The notes under the pieces were generated by a model, which worked only from the letters and a program-made list of their open reading frames with translations, did no database searches and was not told where the DNA came from. Shown in pieces: positions 27,663 to 37,754 of a stretch of 64,000 nt of DNA. The translations under genes and the position numbers were made by a program. How positions within the stretch are numbered: the first letter of the stretch is position 1; each line of letters opens with the position of its first letter. The stretch is taken from the NCBI GenBank assembly GCA_965219305.1, contig OZ244725.1, forward strand, positions 4,464,001 through 4,528,000, given 5' to 3'. The DNA is from DATHTS01 sp965219305. Its GTDB lineage: Bacteria > Acidobacteriota > Blastocatellia > Pyrinomonadales > Pyrinomonadaceae.

Positions 27663-30600
27663 ATGTCAATTAATGCAAAGGATAAAAGCGCACAAAAATC
27701 GGTTAAAGAGCAAATAAAATTTGCCGTCGTTATGTATGGCGGCGGTTCATTGGCAATTTATATTAACGGTGTCGCGCAGGAACTTCTCAAAATGGTGCAG
27801 GCAACCGCGACGAATCTTCAGCGTGAAGATAACGGGCAAACAAACGGCAAAACTGTTTCAAAAACGACTGATGTTTACCGCAAAATCGCTTTTTTGTTAT
27901 CCGATAAAGAAAAATTAAACGAATTTTCCAAAATTGCAGATAAAACCAAACTCAAAACCGAAATTGAAGACTTTTTTGTAAAAACTGCCGGTGATGATGA
28001 ACCGAATGTCAGTTTTATTATTGACGTTTTAACCGGAAGTTCGGCGGGCGGAATAAACGCCGTCTATTTGTCGAAAGCTCTTGTCAACGGCGTGGACGGA
28101 ATGGATAATTTACAGCAGTTGTGGATCGAACAGGGCGATTTTGCCAAACTTCTCAACGACAAAAAAAGTGTCGCCGACAATCAACTCAAACTCAAATCCC
28201 AACCCACGTCATTACTCAACAGTCAACGAATGTATCTCGAACTCCTCAAGGCTTTAGACGGAATGGATGAAATTGCGAATAAGGAACAACGGCTGGTCGA
28301 AGAACTCGATCTTTATGTTACTTACACGGATTTTCGCGGAATTCCTCTGCCGATGTTTTTGTCGGACAAATCGGTTCTCGAACGCCGCCACAAACACGTT
28401 TTTAATTTTCGTTTCAGCAATAATGGAATTAACGATTTTGAAATAGAAAATAATCCTTTTCTCGCATTTGCCGCGCGGACAACTTCTTCGTTTCCGTTCG
28501 CTTTCGAGCCGAGTCAGCTAACCGATATTGATGAGATTCTGCAAAGTTCGATGCCGACTTATGAATCAGGAAATTCAAAAAGTTCAAAATGGAAAAAGTA
28601 TTTTCGTGATCTGACGGACGAACATGGAAATCCGATTGAATGGAAAACCCGTTCTTTTGTTGACGGCGGCGCGCTCGATAACAAACCGTTCGGTTACGCG
28701 ATAGATAAATTGACTCAGCGCGCCGATGAGGGAATCGTTCATCGCAAACTTCTTTATATCGAACCCGCGCCGGAAGATTTGAGCAATGAAAGAAACAACA
28801 CGGAAAAACCGAATGCAATTGCCAATCTACTTGCTCAAGGCGTAAATCTGCCGCGTTACGAAACCATCCGCGAAGACCTTCAACGGCTTCTCGAACGGAA
28901 TCGTCTGATTCGGCGTATGAATCGCATCACGAACGATGTCGAGAGAGATTTTGAAAAAAATTTCGATAAACTGAGCGGCGAAATATTTCCCGATTTCCTT
29001 GAATGGGCGGATGCCGGATTTAATGACATTGCCAAATATAAAGGACTTTCCGCCGTTCCGTATTATCGTCTGCGAATAAGTGCTTTGACCGACGACATTG
29101 CGGGAATGGCAACCGCTTATTTTCGCGTGGATAAAGATTCGGATTATTTTAAGGTTTTGCGTTCGATAATCGCCGCCTGGCGCGATTCCGTTTTTGCCGA
29201 AAACAGACCCGAAGAAACCGGACAAACACCGCAGAATTCGGAAAACGGCGCGGCGCGGAAGGTCAGAACGCTGAATAAATTTTTGAATTTATATGATGTC
29301 GAATATCGTTTTCGCCGTCTGCGGTTTATTATGCGGAAGATCGAAGATTTTCTGCGCCGTCCTGATGAAATTCACGAGCAGTTATTAAATTACAGCAACG
29401 AAAAAATCGTCGAAAATTTACTTTCCCGTCCCGATGAAAATGCCGACGAATTGTTAAATGATGCGCGAATTGCAGATTTGAGAGAAAAATATAGAAAAGC
29501 GAGAGGAAATGCAAAATTCCCCAATGTCGCCGAATTTGCCGATAAAAACAGAAAAACGGAAACAGAATCCGGCACGGCTGTGGATTCGGCAATAAATCGT
29601 CAGGAAGGTGTAGTTTTGCAATCGGCGGCGATGTTTAACAACATTTCGACGGATAAAGTAGAAGAGAAAGAAACCTTAAAAAGAATGGGTGCGGTAAAAG
29701 TCGAGAATTTACCACCGGAAGATAAAAACTTGGAAGAGTTGATGAACAAAAGATCGGTAATCGGGAAAATGGATTTCAGATCCGGGAAATTTATCAATGA
29801 AGCGACACATATTCAGAAACAAGTAAACAAAATTTACCAACGTCTGCGGCTCGAATACGAATATTTGCACACCGGACTGGAAAATTCGCAGTTAGCCGAC
29901 GATTTACTGAAAGAATTAGATAAAAAAGCGCGGCTTTCCGACAAAACGGCGAAAGACAAGGAATTTGCCGAAAATAATCTGCAAAATTTTATACTGACGC
30001 TCGGCGATGTTGAACAGGAATTGCAGTCGCTCGAAATCTTGCAGCAAAAAGAAGACGGCGCAACACCGGAAGAAACGGCGTTTAAACAGGATATTCTCGA
30101 CAAAAATATAAGAATTCAGGAAAATCAGCGGGAAAGAAAAGATACTCATAATAAACCGGAAATTCTTTCAAAACAGGAAGAGAGAATTTTAAAAGAATTA
30201 TCATTCGCCGCGCTCCAGAGAATTCTCAGATATTTAAAAAAGGATAAAAATCCCAAAACCGCCGACAGCGATGAAAAAACTTACGGTGCGAGTTCGGAAA
30301 ATGGTAGAGAAGCATTAAAAGATGCTTACGGCGATGGATATAAAAATATCTTAAAGGCTTTAAATAATTCCGCGTTCTTTTTAGAAGGATTTTATAATGA
30401 GCCGGATCACTTTATATCGCGGGCGGACGGCGATATGGACAAACTGCTGAATATCAAAAAGGAAGATCCGACTATTCCGGCAGATGATAATTCAAATTTT
30501 ATTCGTGATTATCTGAAAGTTTATTACCCGCTTTACGATAGTTACGATCAGATAAGTTTTCCCGTCTATTTTGAAACTTCGGTCGGCGAAGCGGTCGAAG

Positions 30601-32474
30601 TTGACATCGTTCGCATCAGTTCGCGCGACGCACACAGTTTGATTAATGAAGAAGAACCGAAAGAAAAACGCCGCAAACTCGCGGGCGATGCACTTTACGC
30701 TTTCGGTGCGTTTCTCGATCCGCGCTGGCGTTTGAACGATATTATGTGGGGCAGATTAGACGGTGCGGAGCGTTTGATAACGACGCTTTTGCCCGATGAA
30801 GATTACGAAAATCTGCGCGATGTTTTAATCGAGGAAGCCAACCGTATAATTCTGCGGGAAACGATACTTGTCAAGGATTCTCCGGCATTTCGCAGCATTG
30901 TGGTTAATTCACTAACGCTCGCCGGAACGGAAGCGATTATTCAAAAAGCGGCTGATCGGCTCGTCAGCGGATTGACGGCGGAAAATATCAATAAAGGCTT
31001 GACGGCGGCGTTTGCCAGTTCTTTAGAAGAAGAAGTTCTTTTTGAGCAAATCAAAACGAATTACGAAGTCAACCGCACACCCGAACCTCAGCCGACACTT
31101 AAAATTCTTTCCCGCGCCACGCAGGTTTCGGGCAAAATTCTCGAAGGCATCTCGGAAGAAACCGGACGCGGCAGCGGCGGCGTAAGTTGGATCGCTAAAT
31201 TAGGACAAGTTTTTTGGGGTTTGGTAATTGTCGCCGCGCCGAACAGTATCTGGAATTTACTGTTCGTCTATTGGCTGCAAGTTCTGTATTTTTTCGAGGC
31301 GTGTTTGATAATCGGCGGAGCTTTGCTGTCGTCGCCGCAGGTTCAGCAATTCGGTTTTATTTCATTTCTGGTAACGATGATCGTTCATCTGACGACGCTC
31401 GTTTTTCACGATTATATGCGCGGCAGAAGTTTTATAAAACTGATTTTATACGGAGTCGGCATAATAGCCGGACTTTTGGCGATTACCGGAATGATTTTCA
31501 TTTACGCATATCTTTATGATGACGGTTATATGTGGAAAGAAATGGTCGGATTAAGAGAAACATATCTAATCAATACGCCGCGTTTTAATAAATTTTTCCC
31601 GTCGGTCGCGCTCGGAGTTTTTCTGCTGTCGGTTCTTGCTTGGCGAAGCATCTGGAGCCGCGCCGTCGTCGAGATCGGGATAACTCTGCTCGTTTTTTCG
31701 GCGGCGATTCTCGGTTTCGGAGTGTTTTTCTCGTGGTTTAATTCTTACAACGGATCGAACACGTCGGTATTTATGCCGCTCGAATTCGTTACCAACGCCG
31801 ATCAGGTTTACAATTTGGTCGGCGAAGCGGGAAGCAAAATGCGTTTGGGCGTTAAAACCTCTTTGCTGGTTGATACCTTCGGATTTGTTCCGGTTTATAC
31901 GATCTTATTTTTACTTTTATCGCAGCTTTTATCGTTTCGCATCGGTGATTTTTTCAAACTTAAACATAACAAAGATAAGGAAACCGGCATTCAGACCGCT
32001 TCCGGCGAGACATTCGGATTTAAACAACTGGCAAATCCGATGTCGGTATCAGCCGCATTTCTGGCACTTGCCGCCGCTTCTGCCGATTGTATCGAAAATT
32101 ATTTTACTTACCGGATAATGAGCGTTTCGACGGAAAATCTCAAAGGCAATTCCTCATTTTTATTCGAGCGGCTCTACGATGCGTCGCACTCGAAATGGAT
32201 CGCTGTATTTCTCTGTGTATTTTTACTGTCGTTTATATTTTTGCGCTGGCAAAAATCGTTTTATGGTTTGGACAGTAAACCGAAATCAATTCTCGGCGGC
32301 GTTCTGCTAAATCTGACGTTTTTGATAATGCTGACTGCGCCGTTTATCGGTTTTTGGGGATTGTATTACAATCAAACCGGAATCCAAATATTTTCGTCAA
32401 TGCTTTTAGCGGGCGGAATTTTTGCAGGTTTCACGATGCTTTATTACAGGCAGAGGTTTCTGGTCGGATTTTAA
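27663..32474 (+). CDS. Giant patatin-like phospholipase with C-terminal membrane domain
   Basis: This is a 1603-residue protein. The N-terminal patatin domain has the oxyanion Gly run YGGGSLAIYINGV (25-37), the nucleophile GSSAGG (Ser127) and the catalytic Asp in VDGGALDNKP (Asp334). The family acts as Ser-Asp dyad acyl hydrolases on phospholipids. Residues 400-1170 are charged and helical with coiled-coil character, including an acidic stretch rich in E, K and D. From about 1180 to the end there are about ten hydrophobic helices. The overall plan matches the large patatin-related proteins with an extra C-terminal region. A strong AAGGAGG ribosome site lies 8 bases before the ATG. It probably attacks lipids at the inner membrane from the cytoplasmic side. 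Confidence 0.82.
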   Translation: MSINAKDKSAQKSVKEQIKFAVVMYGGGSLAIYINGVAQELLKMVQATATNLQREDNGQTNGKTVSKTTDVYRKIAFLLSDKEKLNEFSKIADKTKLKTEIEDFFVKTAGDDEPNVSFIIDVLTGSSAGGINAVYLSKALVNGVDGMDNLQQLWIEQGDFAKLLNDKKSVADNQLKLKSQPTSLLNSQRMYLELLKALDGMDEIANKEQRLVEELDLYVTYTDFRGIPLPMFLSDKSVLERRHKHVFNFRFSNNGINDFEIENNPFLAFAARTTSSFPFAFEPSQLTDIDEILQSSMPTYESGNSKSSKWKKYFRDLTDEHGNPIEWKTRSFVDGGALDNKPFGYAIDKLTQRADEGIVHRKLLYIEPAPEDLSNERNNTEKPNAIANLLAQGVNLPRYETIREDLQRLLERNRLIRRMNRITNDVERDFEKNFDKLSGEIFPDFLEWADAGFNDIAKYKGLSAVPYYRLRISALTDDIAGMATAYFRVDKDSDYFKVLRSIIAAWRDSVFAENRPEETGQTPQNSENGAARKVRTLNKFLNLYDVEYRFRRLRFIMRKIEDFLRRPDEIHEQLLNYSNEKIVENLLSRPDENADELLNDARIADLREKYRKARGNAKFPNVAEFADKNRKTETESGTAVDSAINRQEGVVLQSAAMFNNISTDKVEEKETLKRMGAVKVENLPPEDKNLEELMNKRSVIGKMDFRSGKFINEATHIQKQVNKIYQRLRLEYEYLHTGLENSQLADDLLKELDKKARLSDKTAKDKEFAENNLQNFILTLGDVEQELQSLEILQQKEDGATPEETAFKQDILDKNIRIQENQRERKDTHNKPEILSKQEERILKELSFAALQRILRYLKKDKNPKTADSDEKTYGASSENGREALKDAYGDGYKNILKALNNSAFFLEGFYNEPDHFISRADGDMDKLLNIKKEDPTIPADDNSNFIRDYLKVYYPLYDSYDQISFPVYFETSVGEAVEVDIVRISSRDAHSLINEEEPKEKRRKLAGDALYAFGAFLDPRWRLNDIMWGRLDGAERLITTLLPDEDYENLRDVLIEEANRIILRETILVKDSPAFRSIVVNSLTLAGTEAIIQKAADRLVSGLTAENINKGLTAAFASSLEEEVLFEQIKTNYEVNRTPEPQPTLKILSRATQVSGKILEGISEETGRGSGGVSWIAKLGQVFWGLVIVAAPNSIWNLLFVYWLQVLYFFEACLIIGGALLSSPQVQQFGFISFLVTMIVHLTTLVFHDYMRGRSFIKLILYGVGIIAGLLAITGMIFIYAYLYDDGYMWKEMVGLRETYLINTPRFNKFFPSVALGVFLLSVLAWRSIWSRAVVEIGITLLVFSAAILGFGVFFSWFNSYNGSNTSVFMPLEFVTNADQVYNLVGEAGSKMRLGVKTSLLVDTFGFVPVYTILFLLLSQLLSFRIGDFFKLKHNKDKETGIQTASGETFGFKQLANPMSVSAAFLALAAASADCIENYFTYRIMSVSTENLKGNSSFLFERLYDASHSKWIAVFLCVFLLSFIFLRWQKSFYGLDSKPKSILGGVLLNLTFLIMLTAPFIGFWGLYYNQTGIQIFSSMLLAGGIFAGFTMLYYRQRFLVGF

Positions 32475-32508
32475 CGCAATTCGATAATTTTCAAAAAACA
32501 TTTAGAAT

Positions 32509-32543
32509 AAGTTGCAGAGGTTTTCGGCTTCTGCAACTTTTTT
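32509..32543 (+). terminator. Intrinsic terminator touching the mqnA start codon
   Basis: AAGTTGCAGA (32509-32518) pairs with TCTGCAACTT (32530-32539). The stem runs into a T6 tract (32538-32543) that ends exactly at the mqnA ATG. It should end the patatin transcript. It also occupies the place where the mqnA ribosome site would be. Confidence 0.7.
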
Positions 32544-33347
32544 ATGATCAGAATTTCAGCATCGAGTTATTCAAACACCGCGCCTTTGATTTGGTCTTTT
32601 ATTTACGGATCGAATCGCGGGAAATACGAACTTATTTTAGACAATGCACCCGCGCGTTCCGCCGAACTTTTGCGCGAACGCCGGATTGATGCCGCGCTCG
32701 TTCCGGTTATCGAATATCAAAGAATTTCCGATATTTTTCTTGTTCCGAATGTCTGCGTCGGCGCGAAGGAAAAAGTGCGAAGCGTCTGTCTGGTGACAAA
32801 AGGAGAAGATTTAAGCGACGTGAAAACCGTCTCGCTCGATATTTCTTCGCGGACTTCGGTTGCGCTGACGAAAATAATTTTTCGTGAGTTTTTGGGAATC
32901 GAACCAATCTACAAAACTTCAAAACCGAATCTCGCGGAAATGCTGAAAGACAACGATTGCGCTTTGCTGATCGGTGATCCGTCGCTGACGATTGACGAGA
33001 GCGTTTACCGGAAATTCGATCTCGTCGAAACGTGGAAAAGTTTCACGAATTTCGGTTTTGTTTTTGCAATGTGGATGGCTAATTCAGAATCAATTGAAAC
33101 TGCAAAAACGATAGATTTCGCGGCGGCTCGTGATGAAGGTTTAAATCATCTGGACGAGATCGTTTCTAATTATGAAACGGAAATTCCGTTGGCAAAAAAT
33201 GATTTTAAAGATTACCTGTCGCAGAATATTTCTTATTCGATTGACGATTCGATGCGCGACGGTTTAGAACTTTATTTAAAACTCGCGTATAAAAACGGTC
33301 TGTGCGAAAACAATTCGGAGTTGCGGTTTTTAGGCGGCTCAGATTAA
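32544..33347 (+). CDS. mqnA: Chorismate dehydratase MqnA (futalosine pathway)
   Basis: The 267-residue protein has a periplasmic-binding-like fold used by MqnA to convert chorismate to 3-enolpyruvylbenzoate, the first step of futalosine-type menaquinone synthesis. Family blocks are ISASSYSNTAPLIW at the start, LIPVIEY-like ALVPVIEYQRI, SVSLDISSRTS-like VSLDISSRTSVAL and ALLIGDPSL. The N-terminus matches the family, so the ATG is kept even though a terminator hairpin fills the upstream bases. The pathway partner mqnC lies 12 kb away on the same strand. Confidence 0.9.
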   Translation: MIRISASSYSNTAPLIWSFIYGSNRGKYELILDNAPARSAELLRERRIDAALVPVIEYQRISDIFLVPNVCVGAKEKVRSVCLVTKGEDLSDVKTVSLDISSRTSVALTKIIFREFLGIEPIYKTSKPNLAEMLKDNDCALLIGDPSLTIDESVYRKFDLVETWKSFTNFGFVFAMWMANSESIETAKTIDFAAARDEGLNHLDEIVSNYETEIPLAKNDFKDYLSQNISYSIDDSMRDGLELYLKLAYKNGLCENNSELRFLGGSD

Positions 33348-33370
33348 ATCGGCACTACCTGATTTCGCAC

Positions 33371-33410
33371 TAAAAGGCTGATTTTAAAAATTTTTAAAAT
33401 CAGCCTTTTA
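33371..33410. terminator. 40-bp perfect palindrome between convergent genes
   Basis: TAAAAGGCTGATTTTAAAAA (33371-33390) is followed directly by its exact reverse complement (33391-33410). The element lies between mqnA and the convergent repeat-protein gene. With a T-rich edge on both strands it should work as a bidirectional intrinsic terminator. Confidence 0.8.
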
Positions 33411-33446
33411 TAGTAAAAGTTTCAACTTTTACGGGAAATTTGAACC

Positions 33447-36400
33447 TTAATCCGCCGTAAAATTGATCGCAGTTAAATTATCCGAAATCACCACGAGTTG
33501 AGTTTGATTAGAGAAATGGAATCTTCTCGAATTCACCGTCAAAAGAACCGTCTGTCCGGCGGCAACTTCATCGAATTTGTAAAAGCCGCCTAAACTCGTA
33601 ACCGCGACGCGGGAAACTCCTTCGGCATCAACCATTACGATACGAGTGCTGGCGATTCCGTTTCCGGCGGCATCCATAACTCGTCCGCTGATTGAAACAC
33701 CCGCCGCCGTCGGCGCGAAACAATTGCTGTCGAAAACCCAATTCGCCCCGTTATTACCCGAATTCGTGCCGTTGTAAACCGTGATAATCGGCGTTCCGGC
33801 TTGATCCCGAACATCGGTGTCAACAATCTGGAAAAATCCGTTTCCGTTCCAATTTCGCTGTGCGCCGTTTGAAGAGCGCAGCAGAATCGAATCCGCCTGA
33901 CAACCCGCGCCGTTAGCGTTTAAGCGAATCGCGCCGTCATTAAAAACATCGCCGCCGAGCGTCATCGTGCCTGAGAATTCGTTGACAAAACTCGTTCCCG
34001 AAGCAAGATTAAGCGACGCGAGCGCGAGATTGTAACTGCCGGTTTGCAAAACATTGCCCGCGACGATATTCAGCGGAACTAACGTCTGACTGCCGTTGTT
34101 GCCGATGTTTCCCGAAATCAGAAGATTGGTCGGCGCGGCTGGTGCGAAACTGTTTTCGATTGTCGAAACGGAGTTCGGTTTGTTGACTGTCCACGCGCCG
34201 CTCGTCGTAATTCCGCCGGAATTTGTAAAAATCTGGTCGGCGTTGCCGGAAAAGATCAAAGCTGAATTGCCGCCGCCGAATTGATTCGATGTGACGGCGA
34301 CATTTTTCTTCGCATCAATCGTTCCGCCGTTCAGATAACCGGATTGAAATTTCAGATCGCCGTTGGCAGTTAAAGTATCGCCCGACGCGATTGTTTTGGC
34401 ATTTGCGGCGTTGGTTTGAAAATTCAGATTGTAAAAATTTTCGGTTGAATCAACATCAATCGTCGTGACTCCGCCGTTGAAAATCACCGTTCCCGTTCCG
34501 TAATTAAAAGTTCCGCCTGCCGTGTGCGTGTAGTTTCCGCCGAAATTCGTGGACGGAGCGGCGTTGAATGTGCCGCTTGAAAGTGTGAAGTTTCCGCCGA
34601 TGCTCGTCGCCGGAGATGTCGTGTTATTTCCGGCGTTGAATGTTCCGCCCGATTGCGAGAAATCGCCCGAAAAACCGGAACGCGCATTTCCGGCGTTGAC
34701 CGTTCCCTGCCGCAGATCGAGCGAAGCCCATTGCAGAATCGCGACCGCCGTATCGCAGCCGGAGTTGATCGTAATATTCGGGTTATCAACCAGCGTTGGC
34801 TGGAAATAACTCGTGCAGTCGCCGGAGAAATTGACGACTCGCGTTGCCGTGTCTTGAAATTTAACGAGCGTCGTCGAGTTCTGATAACCGCCGTAATTCG
34901 TATATTTGACATCGCCGTTCGCCACAATCGAACCGCCGCTCACGCCGCGACCGTTAAAGTTTAAAGTGCCGTTGACAATTAAAGTGTCGCCCACCGCGAT
35001 GCCGTGATTGGCGTTGTTGTTCGTGCCGTTAAATTGCAGATTGTTGAAGGTTTCGCTCACATTGACATCGAATCCGATTTGATAGACTCCGACCCGGGTC
35101 GAACTTCTGACCGTTCCCGTGCGCGCATTGAACGTGCCGCCGCCCGTATGCGAAAATCCGTTGTAAATGTCCAAAATTCCCAACGGCGCGTTAAATGTGC
35201 CGCCCGACAGAGTAAATCCGTTGACGTTCATATCGCCGTCGGTCTGAAACGTGCCGCCCGTTTGTCCCCAGCCGCCGTTAATCAATCCCGTCCCGCCGTT
35301 AAAAATTCCGCCTGTTAAAATATTTCCGTTGATGCCGTTGGAAATACTAAGCTGCGCCGCGCTGCCGTTGAAAATTCCTCCCGACTGCGCGTAACCCGGA
35401 TAAGCGGAAAAATCCCAAATTGCATTCGGTTGATTAAGCGTGCCGTCCGTCAGCGTCGCGCCGTAAAAATTGATTTGCCCGCTTCCCGAACTCGTCAAAG
35501 TCGAATTCGTCGCATTCATTTCGACGGGCAGCATATTGACGACGCTCGACGGATTATTGATGACGAAATTTTTATTCGGCGAAACGTATTCGATGATCGT
35601 CGAACCATTGTAACCGTTGTTTGAAGCCGCAATCGTCGTCGTGCCGAGCGGACGAATTCTGCCGCCGTTAAATGCCGATTGTTCGAGACGCAAATCACCG
35701 TTCACAATTAAAGTGTCGCCCGTGGCAATAAAACGCAGATTACAAAATTGATTGGCAAGCGTCAGATTATTAAAAGTTTCGCTCGTCGCCACATCAATAT
35801 AAATATAATTGGCGCAGTTGTAAGTGTTGTAACCCGTGAATTTAACCGTTCCCGTGCCGCCGTTGAACGTGCCGCCCGCCGTGTGCGTCCAATCGGCAAC
35901 GACGGTCATTAATCCGTTCGGCGCGTTGAAAGTTCCGCCGGTTTGCCGATAAGTCGAAAGATTGAAATCGCCGCCCGTCGAAAAAGTTCCGCCGTTCATA
36001 TCAATCGTGCCGGTCGAAATTAAACCCGCACCGCCCTGAAAAGTTCCACCCGAGACAGTCATTCCGCCCGGATTCAGATCAGCCGCACTCCCCTGAAAAG
36101 TTCCGCCCGAAACGATCATTCCGCTCGGCAAAGTCAAAACCGCACTGCCTTGCTGAAAAAGTCCGCGTTTGACCTCAACAAAATTAACGAAGGTTGACGC
36201 GCCTGCGCCGCTCGTCGTGACCGTGATGTTCGGATTATCGAGTGTCATTCCGAGCAGGCTGTTCCGCGCCGGAAGATTTATTGTCCGCGTTGCCGCGTCT
36301 TCAAAGAAAAGCCGTCCGCCGCCGCCCGTAAAATTCGCGCCGTAGTTGAGCGTGCCGTTAACGGCGACTTCGCCCGCATCGTATGTGCCTTCGGTCAAAT

Positions 36401-37754
36401 TGAATGCGCCGTTGATTTTAGGATGCGGCGAACCGTTCAAAACGCGGTAGCCCGTGCCTTCAAAAGTCATATTGTAAAAAGTGACATCCGGCGCGGTGAT
36501 GCCCGCATTGCCGGGCAATTTAACCGTGCCGCCGTTGGCATCAAAAGTTCCGCCAAAAATGCCTGTGTTCAGAATCGTCAGATTGCCCGAAGTGGCGGTA
36601 AATGTGCCGCCCGTCGTGCGGACATCGCAAAATCTGGAATTGCCCGAACCGCCGTTAAATGTGCCGCCCGACTGCTGGAAATAATAATTCGGCTGCGGAT
36701 ACGCCGGACAATTTGCGGCATTCGTTCCAAAATCACCGCTTCCGGCGATCAGACTGCCGCTCGAAATGCCGATTGTAGTATTGAAAACCGCATTGCCCGC
36801 GCCGCCTTGAAACGTGCCGCCTGTAATCGAAAGTCCCGGATTGTTAAAACCGGCATAGACGTTGAATGTGTAATTTGCCGCCGACTGCTGCAAAGTTCCG
36901 GCTTGAATCGTAACTTTCTGACTCCAGACAACAGTTTCGCCAGCCGCGCCAGCCGTGACTATAATGTTCGGATTGTTAATCACAATCGGGTTGCTGACAT
37001 TCGTTCCGCCGATAACGTCAGTGCGAGCCGCCGTTCCGCCGAATGTGAGAATTGCCGACCCGCTCAAATAACCGCTGGCAAATGTCACATCGCCGTTGAC
37101 ATTGATGTTCGAGTTTGCCAGTGTGCCGCCGCTGTCCAGCAGCAGCAAACCGTTGACATTGATTGAAGGCATCGAAACGGTCAGATATTTCTTGACCGTT
37201 AAATTATTAAAAGTCGGTGTCAATCCGCGAAAATAATTCGTGTCAGGTCTGCCGTCAACGACAAATGTTCCGCCGTTCGCATTAAAAGTTCCGCCGTTAT
37301 AATCGAAAACGTAGTAAGCGTTAATAAACGAAAGCGTCAGCGTTCCCGACGGCGCGTTGAACGTACTGCCGGCATTCAAAATCAAACTGTTAAAATTTGC
37401 GTCGGCAGCGGTTCCCTGAAAAGTTCCGGCACTTTGCGTGAAAGCGTTGTTGACCGTCAAAACAGCGTTTTGCGTAATCGTTCCCGTGTAACCGCCGTTA
37501 ATCGTCACGGAATTAATTGTCAAAGCCGCATCAACCGCTGAATTTTTTGTGCTTGTGCCGTCGAAAACGACTTCATCCGCGCTCGTCGGTACAACATCGC
37601 CCGACCAATTCGCCGCCGTTGACCAATTGTTGTCCGCGCCGCCGCCGTCCCAGGTTCGCGTTGCCGCATTCACCGTTTGAAAGGTTAAAAATAAAAAGGC
37701 GAACATTAACGCGCCGAAAAATGGATTTGAAATTTTGCTGTTTTGTAATTTCAT
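33447..37754 (-). CDS. Large secreted beta-repeat surface protein
   Basis: The 1435-residue protein has a signal peptide (hydrophobic FFGALMFAFLFLTFQTVNA, cleavage near residue 30) and the opening motif TRTWDGGGADNNWSTAANWSG seen in repetitive secreted proteins. The body is built of dozens of short degenerate units of the form SGGTFNAGxGxxxFxG and TFNNLxLxNxxxxxxxGDTLxVNG, as expected for a beta-helix. The last 90 residues (from GVSISGRVMDAAGNGIASTRI) form a carboxypeptidase-regulatory-like beta-sandwich. No autotransporter barrel, LPxTG or PEP-CTERM anchor is seen. It is probably an extracellular or outer-surface adhesin or matrix protein. Cysteines are rare. Confidence 0.8.
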   Translation of the reverse strand: MKLQNSKISNPFFGALMFAFLFLTFQTVNAATRTWDGGGADNNWSTAANWSGDVVPTSADEVVFDGTSTKNSAVDAALTINSVTINGGYTGTITQNAVLTVNNAFTQSAGTFQGTAADANFNSLILNAGSTFNAPSGTLTLSFINAYYVFDYNGGTFNANGGTFVVDGRPDTNYFRGLTPTFNNLTVKKYLTVSMPSINVNGLLLLDSGGTLANSNINVNGDVTFASGYLSGSAILTFGGTAARTDVIGGTNVSNPIVINNPNIIVTAGAAGETVVWSQKVTIQAGTLQQSAANYTFNVYAGFNNPGLSITGGTFQGGAGNAVFNTTIGISSGSLIAGSGDFGTNAANCPAYPQPNYYFQQSGGTFNGGSGNSRFCDVRTTGGTFTATSGNLTILNTGIFGGTFDANGGTVKLPGNAGITAPDVTFYNMTFEGTGYRVLNGSPHPKINGAFNLTEGTYDAGEVAVNGTLNYGANFTGGGGRLFFEDAATRTINLPARNSLLGMTLDNPNITVTTSGAGASTFVNFVEVKRGLFQQGSAVLTLPSGMIVSGGTFQGSAADLNPGGMTVSGGTFQGGAGLISTGTIDMNGGTFSTGGDFNLSTYRQTGGTFNAPNGLMTVVADWTHTAGGTFNGGTGTVKFTGYNTYNCANYIYIDVATSETFNNLTLANQFCNLRFIATGDTLIVNGDLRLEQSAFNGGRIRPLGTTTIAASNNGYNGSTIIEYVSPNKNFVINNPSSVVNMLPVEMNATNSTLTSSGSGQINFYGATLTDGTLNQPNAIWDFSAYPGYAQSGGIFNGSAAQLSISNGINGNILTGGIFNGGTGLINGGWGQTGGTFQTDGDMNVNGFTLSGGTFNAPLGILDIYNGFSHTGGGTFNARTGTVRSSTRVGVYQIGFDVNVSETFNNLQFNGTNNNANHGIAVGDTLIVNGTLNFNGRGVSGGSIVANGDVKYTNYGGYQNSTTLVKFQDTATRVVNFSGDCTSYFQPTLVDNPNITINSGCDTAVAILQWASLDLRQGTVNAGNARSGFSGDFSQSGGTFNAGNNTTSPATSIGGNFTLSSGTFNAAPSTNFGGNYTHTAGGTFNYGTGTVIFNGGVTTIDVDSTENFYNLNFQTNAANAKTIASGDTLTANGDLKFQSGYLNGGTIDAKKNVAVTSNQFGGGNSALIFSGNADQIFTNSGGITTSGAWTVNKPNSVSTIENSFAPAAPTNLLISGNIGNNGSQTLVPLNIVAGNVLQTGSYNLALASLNLASGTSFVNEFSGTMTLGGDVFNDGAIRLNANGAGCQADSILLRSSNGAQRNWNGNGFFQIVDTDVRDQAGTPIITVYNGTNSGNNGANWVFDSNCFAPTAAGVSISGRVMDAAGNGIASTRIVMVDAEGVSRVAVTSLGGFYKFDEVAAGQTVLLTVNSRRFHFSNQTQLVVISDNLTAINFTAD

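Noticed and set aside
36423..37166. A 247-codon plus-strand frame opposite the surface protein
   Set aside because: It is an antisense shadow of the repeat gene, with arginine-rich repetitive text and no ribosome site.
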